Part shown: one piece after another, positions 5,972 to 13,706 of the stretch | How positions within the stretch are numbered: the first letter of the stretch is position 1 | Layout of the letters: every line of letters begins with the position of its first letter | DNA from: Caproicibacter sp046707225 | GTDB taxonomy: Bacteria > Bacillota > Clostridia > Oscillospirales > Acutalibacteraceae | Assembly (NCBI RefSeq): GCF_046707225.1 | Contig: NZ_JBJKOP010000055.1 | Location: 1-22,485 of the forward strand | Direction of reading: 5' to 3' | Length of the DNA: 22,485 nucleotides | The notes under the pieces: model-generated | Database searches by the model: none | What the model saw: the letters and a program-made list of their open reading frames with translations, nothing else | What the model was told of the DNA's origin: nothing | Translations under genes and position numbers: made by a program

Positions 5972-7159
5972 TCATGACTCTTTCATTAGGTCCGCGACAG
6001 CGTCCTTCAGCGAGTACGCGTCCGAAACCAGGATGCATCTGCATCCCGCGGCTCGGCCCGCTTCCACATCTCTTTCGTCGTCTCCGATCATGGTGCATTT
6101 TGTCAGGTCAAGGGAATAGTCCTTCTGAGCCTGAAAAAACATCCCTGGCTTTGGCTTGCGGCAGGAGCATCCGTCATCCCAGTTGTGCGGGCAGTAGTAA
6201 ATCCGGTCGATCTGCGCGCCGACCTGTTTTAGATCGTTCTGCATTTTTTCATGGATCGTCGCCAGCGTTTCCTCGGTCAGATTTCCCCGTGCAATGCCCG
6301 GTTGGTTTGACACCAAAAGGATCTTATAGCCGTTGTCTTTTAATAACCGTATCGCTTCCACCGCGCCGTCGAGCCAGACAAAATCTTCCGGCTTTTCTAT
6401 GTAGCAGGCACGCGGCGGCCGCACGTTCAGCGTGCCGTCGCGGTCGAGAAAGACAAATTTGCGTGGACTGAAAAACTCTTTAGTCAGTTCGATTCTCGCC
6501 CAGGAACCGATGGAATAATAGCGGTGTTCCGTAACCATGGCATACATTTTCTTCTGTTCCACCAACTGTGGGTATACAGCTGCTTCAAAATTGACGTTTT
6601 CGTCCGGCATAAGCCGTAGAACAGACTTGTTTACAATTGCGTAGCCGATATCAACCCCCTGAAGCCCCTGGGTAACACGCTTTTTGTCGTAGACCTCCAC
6701 AAGGCCGTTGTCAGCGACTTTCAGGTTGTTCTTCGTGTAGCCGTCCAGATTTTTATAGGCAGTGAATTCCAGCAGGGCCCCGCTCTGGCGGTATTCCTCA
6801 CAGAGGCGCTCAAAGTCAATCGGGCAGTAATTGTCGCAGTACATCAGCAGGAAATCGTCCGCGAACAGCTGCTCCGCGCCTTTCAGCCGCAGCCCCGTCT
6901 CATATTCGACCGGCGTGACGGAATAGCGGATATTCACGCCCCATTTGCTGCCGTCACCGAAATAGTCCATAATTTTTTCTGGCAAATATCCCAGCAGCAG
7001 AACGATCTCACGGATTCCGAATCCGCGAACCTGTTCCACCAAATATTCCAGAAATGGCTTACCCTCAAAGGGGTACATGGGTTTTGGATTCGTATCTGTA
7101 AACGGCTTCATCCGCGTGCCGTAGCCGCCGGCAAGAATAACGGCCTGATTGATTTCCAT
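5972..7159 (-). CDS. hddC-gmhB: Bifunctional heptose-1-phosphate guanylyltransferase / heptose-1,7-bisphosphate 7-phosphatase
   Basis: A 395-residue fusion. Residues 1-235 are a sugar-1-phosphate nucleotidyltransferase: AVILAGGYGTRMKPFTDTNP at the start (NTP binding) and MYCDNYCPID (metal-binding Asp). Residues about 240-395 are a HAD phosphatase of the GmhB type: FVFLDRDGTLN (nucleophile and acid), VSNQPGIARG, the zinc-type Cys/His cluster CPHNWDDGCSCRKPKPGM and MIGDDERDVEAG. The protein should remove the 7-phosphate and then couple heptose-1-phosphate to GTP, completing GDP-D-glycero-alpha-D-manno-heptose. GmhB and HddC are often separate; fusion places the last two steps in one chain. The start ATG 7159 lies 6 bp after the LicD stop. 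Nucleotide preference for GTP is inferred from the pathway context. Confidence 0.87.
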   Translation of the reverse strand: MEINQAVILAGGYGTRMKPFTDTNPKPMYPFEGKPFLEYLVEQVRGFGIREIVLLLGYLPEKIMDYFGDGSKWGVNIRYSVTPVEYETGLRLKGAEQLFADDFLLMYCDNYCPIDFERLCEEYRQSGALLEFTAYKNLDGYTKNNLKVADNGLVEVYDKKRVTQGLQGVDIGYAIVNKSVLRLMPDENVNFEAAVYPQLVEQKKMYAMVTEHRYYSIGSWARIELTKEFFSPRKFVFLDRDGTLNVRPPRACYIEKPEDFVWLDGAVEAIRLLKDNGYKILLVSNQPGIARGNLTEETLATIHEKMQNDLKQVGAQIDRIYYCPHNWDDGCSCRKPKPGMFFQAQKDYSLDLTKCTMIGDDERDVEAGRAAGCRCILVSDAYSLKDAVADLMKES

Positions 7160-7165
7160 GGTAAA

Positions 7166-8509
7166 TTACCTGCCTTCAAAATTTTTATTCGTTTCTGAAA
7201 CGGAAGTCAAAAACTTACTAGCTTTTTCAATCTGGTTGCCGAAAGAAAATACATCCCAGTGACCATGCAAGCCAAAGTCGTTGGAAAGACGAAGGTAATC
7301 ACCGTATTCGTCACGGGCATAAGCTTCATAGTGTTTGGGTACACAACATATTTCTCCTTCGAAATTTTGTGTTTTAAGGGGGAAAATAACATCTTGTCGG
7401 TAAATCCTTTGCCAAGAAAATTTAACATAGGGGACGCTCCAATAATAAACTAAAGAATCTCCCTTGCAACCGGACCAAGCATTCGTCTTTTGTATAAATT
7501 CGTTAAAAACGGAATCGACTTTCTTTTTATCATCAGAATTTTTAATCGGAACATCGCTGTAAGGCTGGGTGAGTTCTGGAAGGAGTGCTTCAAGTGTATC
7601 GGAAAGTTCTTCTCGCATTCGACAAACATGTTGCCAGAAAGCTTGTTCATCTTCTGGGGGGCACGGAACACACTCTTGAACAAAGATATCCAGAAAAAAA
7701 TCCGTATTGCTTGCGACGCAAATAAACTTCGGTATGCGGGAAAACCAGTAACGGTTGACAAGATGATAATAGTCGCATATAGCAAACTGTTCGGATTTAC
7801 TGAGAATTAATTGTAGCTTGTCAAAATCTGCCCGTGGCATTGATATATCCATATCATCGTCCCATGGAATAAATCCTTTATGGCGGATTGCACCGAGTAA
7901 AGTGCCACCCTGAAGCCAATAATTAAGACCATTTTCATTACAAATACGGATAAAATTTTTTAGTAAGTAAACTTCCATATTTTGAATAATGCGCAAATCC
8001 CCTTCTGCTTTGGGAAGAGAGCGGTAAAAGGAGCGCTGCGCTTCAGATAAGGATGTTTGGCGCTGGACAGCATATGTGTACCAGAACACCATTTGTTTTT
8101 GGAGAGAAAGAACGTCAATTTTCTCATTTAGAGCGCCGAAAGATTTCCCGATCTCATCAGTCAAGCTTTGGCGAATATTCTTCAGTTCTGAAACCTGCTC
8201 CCTGATCCTTGCCAGCTCGGATGATGTGCAGCTAATTTGATCTTTTAGCATTGTTAACTGTCCCTGAACCTGCTCCCTCAGCTGCAGCAGTTCAGCCGAA
8301 CCACTTTCCGACCGTTTCTGAATAAGATTCAACTGATCTTGAATCTCCACATTTTGGTCTATGACCTTCTGGAGTGGATCATGAAAGGTTATTGCCAAGG
8401 CCTGCTGCGATTCAGTTTTTTGTTTAATATCATCTTCAAGCTGAAGGACAGCGTTTTGAAACGTCTTTGAGGAAGGGGGGAGATATTTCTTTAGAAAGTT
8501 TTTAATCAT
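7166..8509 (-). CDS. LicD-family phosphotransferase with long N-terminal coiled coil
   Basis: The C-terminal half is a LicD domain: NYWLQGGTLLGAIRHKGF followed by IPWDDDMDISMPR, the family's nucleotidyltransferase-fold signature with its catalytic acidic residues. LicD enzymes transfer phosphocholine or a phospho-polyol to surface glycans. The N-terminal part (about residues 20-140) is a long Gln/Glu/Leu-rich coiled coil with several heptad blocks (for example LLQLREQVQGQLTMLKDQIS), not part of ordinary LicD proteins. ATG 8509 is preferred because GGAGAG lies 10 bp upstream; ATG 8527, six codons earlier, has no clear ribosome-binding site. The gene is visibly more AT-rich than the neighbouring heptose genes, as is the next gene upstream, suggesting a separately acquired pair. 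Confidence 0.82.
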   Translation of the reverse strand: MIKNFLKKYLPPSSKTFQNAVLQLEDDIKQKTESQQALAITFHDPLQKVIDQNVEIQDQLNLIQKRSESGSAELLQLREQVQGQLTMLKDQISCTSSELARIREQVSELKNIRQSLTDEIGKSFGALNEKIDVLSLQKQMVFWYTYAVQRQTSLSEAQRSFYRSLPKAEGDLRIIQNMEVYLLKNFIRICNENGLNYWLQGGTLLGAIRHKGFIPWDDDMDISMPRADFDKLQLILSKSEQFAICDYYHLVNRYWFSRIPKFICVASNTDFFLDIFVQECVPCPPEDEQAFWQHVCRMREELSDTLEALLPELTQPYSDVPIKNSDDKKKVDSVFNEFIQKTNAWSGCKGDSLVYYWSVPYVKFSWQRIYRQDVIFPLKTQNFEGEICCVPKHYEAYARDEYGDYLRLSNDFGLHGHWDVFSFGNQIEKASKFLTSVSETNKNFEGR

Positions 8510-8554
8510 TGAATTAATTCTCTCCATTTTAAACGGAAGGCCTGAAGTATTAGC

Positions 8555-10693
8555 CTATTTACGAGTTGTTTTAAACTTGAGCCACGCTTTTGCATATTTC
8601 AGAATATAGCGGAATCCGATCATGCCATTCTGGAATTCTTTCAATACAGTAAAACGAGAATCGTAAAACTCTGGAAGACCTCCAACGTCTCTGTTACTGG
8701 AACCACAGTAACAATTCATTAAAAATGAAATATAACCTTCATAATCCGCTTTTTGAAAAAGAGAAGGAAGCACATGAAAGATTCTAATAAAATCATTTTG
8801 TCGAGAATCTGTGTCCCAATTAAAAAGCATTGTGAAATTCTGCAGATCCTCAAATACAGATTTCTGTTCATCACGTTTTGTAATTTTCCACCAGAAATTA
8901 TAAATATACGACAAATAGCGATGATACTCAATGTATAAATCTTGTGGATTGCATTTTAAATCCATGGTATAAAGCTCGGTTCCGCTTTTGATATATTCCA
9001 TCATGCTGGATGCATGATACTGCCTGGTAAGCTGTCCACTCTTAATAGAAGCCGCATTCCGATCAAGATGATGATAGACAATATCCGAGACAATACCGAT
9101 TAAAGGTTCCTTTTTATATACATGTCCAAGAAAAAGTGTATCTTCTCCAAAGTTGTAAGGTGGGAATAAGCTACTATCGCTTAACAAAGAATGTCTATAT
9201 AATTTGTTCCATATTGCCCCGCCTGCAAAAAAAGCGACAAACTCATTTCTATTCCAATAAGCGTCTCTTTTGAAAACTTTATCGGAACCCTCTATATCCA
9301 GCCAATTGCCCACAACGACGTCGTATTGTGACAGCTCAGCTTTTTTAATCATTTTTTCATATGCTTCCGGCGGAACAAAATCATCACTGTCACAAAATGC
9401 AATGAATTCACCGTTGGCGCTTGCTAACCCTAAGTTCCGTGCATTTGAAACGCCTTTATTTTCCGAAACTTTTAACTTTTTAATTCGTTTATCAATGACG
9501 CAATACTTTTGAATAATTTCACCGGTGTTATCTTTTGAACCGTTGTCTATTACAATGATCTCTAGACTTGCCCATGTCTGCGCGATTATAGAGTTCAAAC
9601 AATCTTCCAACTCGTTTTCGACATTGTAAGCTGGAATGATAACTGAAATCATTCCCTTTTCCATATTTGTATTAGTGTCTACCATGTGATCCTCTCTATT
9701 TAAAAGGTAGTCCATGACCCTTTCTGTCAGCGCCTTCTGAAAAACGCCACCGAATTCATATTCCTCAACATTTGTGCAAAAAGGCATATTATGAAGGCTT
9801 AAGTACTCACGGGAAAAAGAAAATCCCCAGCGATAGTTACTGGGATAAAGAATCGCTTTCTTGCATTTTGCGGAACTGATAATATCACACAGTCCGCTTC
9901 TAAGTCCTACGAAAAAACCAGCATATTCCACTGCCGGAACAATAGATTGAAGGGGAATTTTTACAGCTTCTGTTCCCTTTATGGGCTTTTCCTGAGCACT
10001 CCCTGAATTAGTACAAACACAAAAGCCCTCTTTTATCAGTTCCTGCGCCAGAGCATTCCAAAAATCCGGGCAACTGGTTAGGGAACCTGCATAAGGGGCA
10101 AGAATGACTGTATTGCCTTCCTCTAATTGATGTGTTCGAAACAAATCAGAAATAACTGCTTTATCACAAGAAAAGCGAGGTGGTAGCAATTCCCTTGAGG
10201 GATCAAGCGCGAATGCTACACTCGAATACATCTGAAAAAAACTGACTCCGTTAATTCCTTCAACTTTTTCAACTATTGTAGTATGAGACCTTATGTTAAA
10301 ATGAAGAAATTTTATATTGATGTTTTCACCATTCAAAAATACAAAGAATTTAATCAGTTTTTCACAATTCACTTGTGGTTGTATTTCTATTTTGCAATCC
10401 ACAAACATCTGAAAAAGGACAGGAGCTGGTTTACAAGAGGTAAACACAACGTAATTTGAAATATTATTCTTTTTTAGATAGTCTTTAAGCAGCATACCGG
10501 CTATATAGGCATCCCCGGAGCCAGGCCAAGGGCAAACTAGGATTTGAACATCCCGTCCATATTTTGCAAGTAAATGCTGATAGATCTGGTACCCTTTCTT
10601 AATCTGCACATTATAGCATGAGCTCATACGTAATAGTGTTATTCTTTTCAGTCGATCTTTGATTTCCCCAAACAAATGTCCCGCTTTTCCCAT
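8555..10693 (-). CDS. Two-domain glycosyltransferase: GT-B-like N-terminal domain fused to GT2
   Basis: A 712-residue protein with two parts. Residues 1 to about 340 resemble GT-B-fold enzymes related to GT9 (VCPWPGSGDAYIAGMLLKDY near the start, VGLRSGLCDIISSAKCKKAI near the end), a weak assignment. From about residue 345 a GT2 domain begins with MISVIIPAYNVENELEDCL, continues with IVIDNGSKDNTGEI and NKGVSNARNLGLASANGE, and has the metal-binding motif FCDSDDF. The last 200 residues are AT-rich and hydrophobic/aromatic. Two transferase activities in one chain could add two sugars in sequence. The start ATG 10693 follows AAGGGGGGTAACG; the gene lies 20 bp after the HAD stop. Base composition is more AT-rich than the genes on either side except the neighbouring licD-like gene. 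Confidence 0.8.
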   Translation of the reverse strand: MGKAGHLFGEIKDRLKRITLLRMSSCYNVQIKKGYQIYQHLLAKYGRDVQILVCPWPGSGDAYIAGMLLKDYLKKNNISNYVVFTSCKPAPVLFQMFVDCKIEIQPQVNCEKLIKFFVFLNGENINIKFLHFNIRSHTTIVEKVEGINGVSFFQMYSSVAFALDPSRELLPPRFSCDKAVISDLFRTHQLEEGNTVILAPYAGSLTSCPDFWNALAQELIKEGFCVCTNSGSAQEKPIKGTEAVKIPLQSIVPAVEYAGFFVGLRSGLCDIISSAKCKKAILYPSNYRWGFSFSREYLSLHNMPFCTNVEEYEFGGVFQKALTERVMDYLLNREDHMVDTNTNMEKGMISVIIPAYNVENELEDCLNSIIAQTWASLEIIVIDNGSKDNTGEIIQKYCVIDKRIKKLKVSENKGVSNARNLGLASANGEFIAFCDSDDFVPPEAYEKMIKKAELSQYDVVVGNWLDIEGSDKVFKRDAYWNRNEFVAFFAGGAIWNKLYRHSLLSDSSLFPPYNFGEDTLFLGHVYKKEPLIGIVSDIVYHHLDRNAASIKSGQLTRQYHASSMMEYIKSGTELYTMDLKCNPQDLYIEYHRYLSYIYNFWWKITKRDEQKSVFEDLQNFTMLFNWDTDSRQNDFIRIFHVLPSLFQKADYEGYISFLMNCYCGSSNRDVGGLPEFYDSRFTVLKEFQNGMIGFRYILKYAKAWLKFKTTRK

Positions 10694-10713
10694 TCGTTAC
10701 CCCCCTTGTCACG

Positions 10714-11091
10714 CTAAAGATTTTCGTCCGCCGCAAAAGTAATTTCGCAGAACCGATCCCGTTCCGTATTTACCGCAATCGCCGTATTCAGCCCGGAGGG
10801 CTTTTTGTCGTTGATTAAAATCCGCTCGCCGTAAGGAGCGTTGAAAATAATGGAGTCGCACCGAATGCCGTTCTCTTTCAGAAAATCTTCCGTCATCTTT
10901 CGGTATTCGTCGGTCCGGGAGGTGATGAAAACAATCAGGTCGTCCGGGGACAGCGAATCCAGGAATTTTTTCGCGCCGTCCAGAAGCGTATCATGGCCGT
11001 CAATCTTATACCCATTGTGCTTCACGATGGTTCCGTCCAGATCCAGAACCCAGGTTTTCCCCAGAGGGGATACTTTGATTATGTCACACAT
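10714..11091 (-). CDS. Small HAD-family phosphatase
   Basis: A 125-residue HAD phosphatase with motif I VLDLDGTIV (nucleophilic Asp and general acid), motif II FITSRT and a later LINDKKPSG where the metal-binding Asp is expected (ILINDKKP). It is short, with no cap domain, like KdsC and the capsule-cluster HAD proteins. It overlaps the SIS gene by 8 bp (ATGTGTGA arrangement at 11084-11091), so the two are translationally coupled and probably act on consecutive intermediates: isomerase, then phosphatase. KdsC-like function (Kdo-8-phosphate) is unlikely as no Kdo-8-phosphate synthase is present. The substrate is not known. Confidence 0.8.
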   Translation of the reverse strand: MCDIIKVSPLGKTWVLDLDGTIVKHNGYKIDGHDTLLDGAKKFLDSLSPDDLIVFITSRTDEYRKMTEDFLKENGIRCDSIIFNAPYGERILINDKKPSGLNTAIAVNTERDRFCEITFAADENL

Positions 11092-11668
11092 TTTTCAGCT
11101 GTTCTCCAATGAATCCGCCCGGATGGTTTTTCTTGAAGTCCTGCAGCGTCACTCCGCGCTTTTTCACGATCGTCATCGCAAGGCCCTGAAGGACAATGAG
11201 GTTCACCGTTGTGGAATTGTTCGGAACAATGTCCCACATATCCCCCTCGTGATCCAAGTCAAGAATCAGGGATTTCTCAATCGCGCGGGTCAGCGTGCTG
11301 TCCCGGCGGAAGGTCAGCAGCCAGATATCCGCGCCGCGTTTTTTCAGCAGATCCGTCAGATAAACGGATTCGACCGTTTCGCCGCTTTTGGTTAGAATAA
11401 TCACCACGTCGCCCTGACGCACCATACCGATGTCGCCGTGCACGGCGGAATTTGTGTTCATAAAACTGGCTTCCTGCCCCAGCGAAACCATGGTGCCGAC
11501 GAATTTGTCGCATACCGGGACATTTTTGCCGAGCCCGGACGCGATGATTTTATGCCCGCCTTCGAGCGCGCGCACGCATTCGCCGACCAACTGGTCGAAC
11601 TTTTTGCCGTCGATGGAGCGGACGGAATCCGAAATCGAGTCAAGAATGGAAGTGAAATATTCGTTCAT
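11084..11668 (-). CDS. SIS-domain sugar-phosphate isomerase, KpsF/GutQ (arabinose-5-phosphate isomerase)-like
   Basis: A 194-residue SIS protein. Key features are IIASGLGKNVPVCDKFVGTM, FMNTNSAVHGDIGMV, the phosphate-binding loop ILTKSGETVES, and the C-terminal FKKNHPGGFIGEQL, which matches the HPGGALGxxL motif of KpsF/GutQ-type D-arabinose-5-phosphate isomerases. It lacks the CBS domains of full-length KdsD, as in many Gram-positive versions. It probably interconverts a ketose phosphate and an aldose phosphate, perhaps ribulose- and arabinose-5-phosphate. It overlaps the nucleotidyltransferase-kinase gene by 4 bp (ATGA) and the HAD gene by 8 bp, so the three are a tight unit, likely a second activated-sugar route separate from the heptose pathway. 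Confidence 0.82.
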   Translation of the reverse strand: MNEYFTSILDSISDSVRSIDGKKFDQLVGECVRALEGGHKIIASGLGKNVPVCDKFVGTMVSLGQEASFMNTNSAVHGDIGMVRQGDVVIILTKSGETVESVYLTDLLKKRGADIWLLTFRRDSTLTRAIEKSLILDLDHEGDMWDIVPNNSTTVNLIVLQGLAMTIVKKRGVTLQDFKKNHPGGFIGEQLKNV

Positions 11669-13164
11669 AAGATATCCTCCAAGTAGTAAAGTCCGTTGTA
11701 AAATGCGCCACAGACGGAATCATAATTCTCCCAGGCATAGGTGGTAAGGGAAAGCCAAATAATCGCGTGGATCAGCCGAATCTGCTCCTCTGAGACGTCG
11801 TTCTTCAGTAGGCTGAAAAACTCGGCTTCCATGTCTTCCCAGTGGTTTGATTCGATCTCCAGTTTCACCGAATCCTCGCCGATATGGAGCCGGAACCGTT
11901 TCAAATTAAACTGGTCGTAGTTCCCCACAACGGAATAATACAGCTTCGCCCAGTCATAAGCCGGGTCGCCGTAAAATTCCGTGTAGCCGAAATATCCCCG
12001 CGGGTCGATTAGCACCGGCGTCGTTCCGTTCTTCAGCAGAATGTTGGAGAAGGTGCAGTCCCCATGAATAAAAGAAAAATGCTTTGGGTAAAACTGCAGG
12101 ATTTTCTTTTCCACCGCTTCGCGCTGATAAAAAATATTGCGGCAGGTCTTGTCGTTTATAACCACGGTTTCGTCATTGGCAAAAGGAACCAGATCCCTGA
12201 CTTTATTCAGCCGATCGAAGGTTTTTCCTATGTAGGCCTGCCGGTAGCTTTCCAGATTGGCTGGGCAGCTTCCCAATTGCTGTACGCTTTTTAGACAGGC
12301 GATAATATCAGCAAGAATTTTTTTCTTATCTTTCTGCTCCAGGCAGTATTCAAAAATATTTCTTCCGTCGATCTTCTCCATTTTCAGGGGAGAGAGGGAA
12401 TAAATCTCCGGAATATTAGCAAAATGCATGTTCCGCACCTTTTCGTACCATGCTTTTTCCCGGATGGCCAACATCTTGCCCTGTTCGTCGATTCCTTCCT
12501 TAACGATACAGTCCTGTTCCACCGTCAAGCGGTTAAAAGGGCGGCAACGCTGCAAAGAGAGCTCCAGATATTTCTCCAGCAGGCCGTATTCCCTTGTCCG
12601 GTACAGGGGCAGGTCACGGAAAGAAATTTTCTGTTCGCACAGCCAGCGGACGAATTCCCCTTCCCACGGAACATCTTTCAGAACATCCTTGTTTTGAAAC
12701 AGAAAAAATCCCGCCACGCCGAATTTCTGAGAACGCTCTTCCTGAAAAGTGCCGTCCTCATACTTCCATCTGCACGGAAAGTCCTTGGACAGACCGACAT
12801 AATTCCCTTCCTCTGTGGGAAAAGAAAATTCATCCGGCAGGACGAGATCCGACCAGATCAGCATCAGCGGAGTATTCTGCGGGACGCATTCCAACGCGGC
12901 CGCGATTCCTGCGCAGGTTCCCGTATGCCCGGTTGCGCTGACAATCGTATAATCCACTTTACAAAAAGCGTTTAAATATTTTCTTAAAACATCGATTTTG
13001 TAGTCGCCGATCACAACATATTTTCGATCGGGATATTTTTGAAAAAGATGAAAAATCATGGGCAGATTCCGGATGGGAACCAAGGCTTTTGGTTTGTTTT
13101 CGGTCAGATAATCCATCCGGGTACCTTTTCCGCCGGCTTGTATAATAATTGTTTCAGGGGTCAT
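11665..13164 (-). CDS. Fused sugar nucleotidyltransferase and APH-like small-molecule kinase
   Basis: A 499-residue fusion. Residues 1 to about 220 form a nucleotidyltransferase (IIIQAGGKGTRMDYLTENKP; LMLIWSDLVLPDEF as the metal-binding site). The rest resembles choline/aminoglycoside kinases: the catalytic loop HGDCTFSNILL and the metal loop LIDPRGYFG, followed by YGDPAYDWAKLYYS. Similar kinase domains with the IDPRG motif occur in capsule clusters of other bacteria. One chain could therefore phosphorylate a sugar or polyol and then couple it to a nucleotide. The LicD gene nearby makes a LicA/LicC-like role (phosphocholine or phospho-polyol activation) conceivable, but the SIS-HAD partners suggest a sugar-phosphate. 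ATG 13164 overlaps the upstream stop (ATGA), with GGGAGG as ribosome-binding site. Confidence 0.8.
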   Translation of the reverse strand: MTPETIIIQAGGKGTRMDYLTENKPKALVPIRNLPMIFHLFQKYPDRKYVVIGDYKIDVLRKYLNAFCKVDYTIVSATGHTGTCAGIAAALECVPQNTPLMLIWSDLVLPDEFSFPTEEGNYVGLSKDFPCRWKYEDGTFQEERSQKFGVAGFFLFQNKDVLKDVPWEGEFVRWLCEQKISFRDLPLYRTREYGLLEKYLELSLQRCRPFNRLTVEQDCIVKEGIDEQGKMLAIREKAWYEKVRNMHFANIPEIYSLSPLKMEKIDGRNIFEYCLEQKDKKKILADIIACLKSVQQLGSCPANLESYRQAYIGKTFDRLNKVRDLVPFANDETVVINDKTCRNIFYQREAVEKKILQFYPKHFSFIHGDCTFSNILLKNGTTPVLIDPRGYFGYTEFYGDPAYDWAKLYYSVVGNYDQFNLKRFRLHIGEDSVKLEIESNHWEDMEAEFFSLLKNDVSEEQIRLIHAIIWLSLTTYAWENYDSVCGAFYNGLYYLEDIL

Positions 13165-13706
13165 AGTTGCCCTCCCTGGTTGATTTTAAGAAAAGAGAGT
13201 ATGGCTGGATTATTCCCGCTGTATTGGGGCGGCTTTTCCTTTTTTAACGGAAGCAGGCCGTAAACGCCAATGGCGAAAATTTCCTCAGCGGTTGTTCCTT
13301 TTTTCCCAATGAGACCGGTTGAATTCCTGCCGGCCGGCTCTTCCAAAGAAGCAACAAGGAAACGCACGTCAAACTCAAACATGCTGTAAAACTGCATCAG
13401 CTTTTCGGCCTGTTCTCTTGAAAAGGGCTGGACCGCCTCGATTTTTGCTGAAAACAGAGAGGCGGATTTTACCACCGCATCGTCATGGGTCAGAAGGATT
13501 GCGCTCTTGAACCCTTTCTTTTCCAGCATCTGATCCAAATACAGCAGAGCGTAATAGTTATAGTCCCGATTCTCAGACGGCATCAGTACGACCGCCGTAT
13601 TCTGCAATCGATACTTTTTCACAAGGCAGTGCCAGAGGTACCATCCCTGATAGGCTTTTCGTAGATTGCGCCGCAGCGTTTTCCTCAGGTTGATTTCTTC
13701 CGTCAT
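13161..13706 (-). CDS. Conserved-looking hypothetical protein of the glycan operon
   Basis: A 181-residue protein that I do not recognise. It begins with a basic stretch (RKTLRRNLRKAYQGWYLWH) and continues with a pattern suggestive of an alternating alpha/beta fold: AVVLMPSENRDYNYYALLYL, then a short beta strand SAILLTHDD, then VRFLVASLEEPAGRN. No signal peptide or membrane segment is evident. It overlaps both neighbours by exactly 4 bp (ATGA at 13703-13706 and 13161-13164), so it is translationally coupled to the GT4 glycosyltransferase and to the nucleotidyltransferase-kinase, strong evidence that it is a real member of the pathway. It may be a partner of one of these enzymes. AAGGAG upstream supports the start. 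Confidence 0.7.
   Translation of the reverse strand: MTEEINLRKTLRRNLRKAYQGWYLWHCLVKKYRLQNTAVVLMPSENRDYNYYALLYLDQMLEKKGFKSAILLTHDDAVVKSASLFSAKIEAVQPFSREQAEKLMQFYSMFEFDVRFLVASLEEPAGRNSTGLIGKKGTTAEEIFAIGVYGLLPLKKEKPPQYSGNNPAILSFLKINQGGQL

Noticed and set aside
11084..11668. A second GmhA for the heptose pathway.
   Set aside because: The C-terminal HPGGFIGEQL motif and overall pattern are of the KpsF/GutQ type, and a proper GmhA is present at 4314-4904.
10714..11668. Kdo biosynthesis (KdsD and KdsC).
   Set aside because: Neither a KdsA-like Kdo-8-phosphate synthase nor a CMP-Kdo synthetase of the usual type is present.
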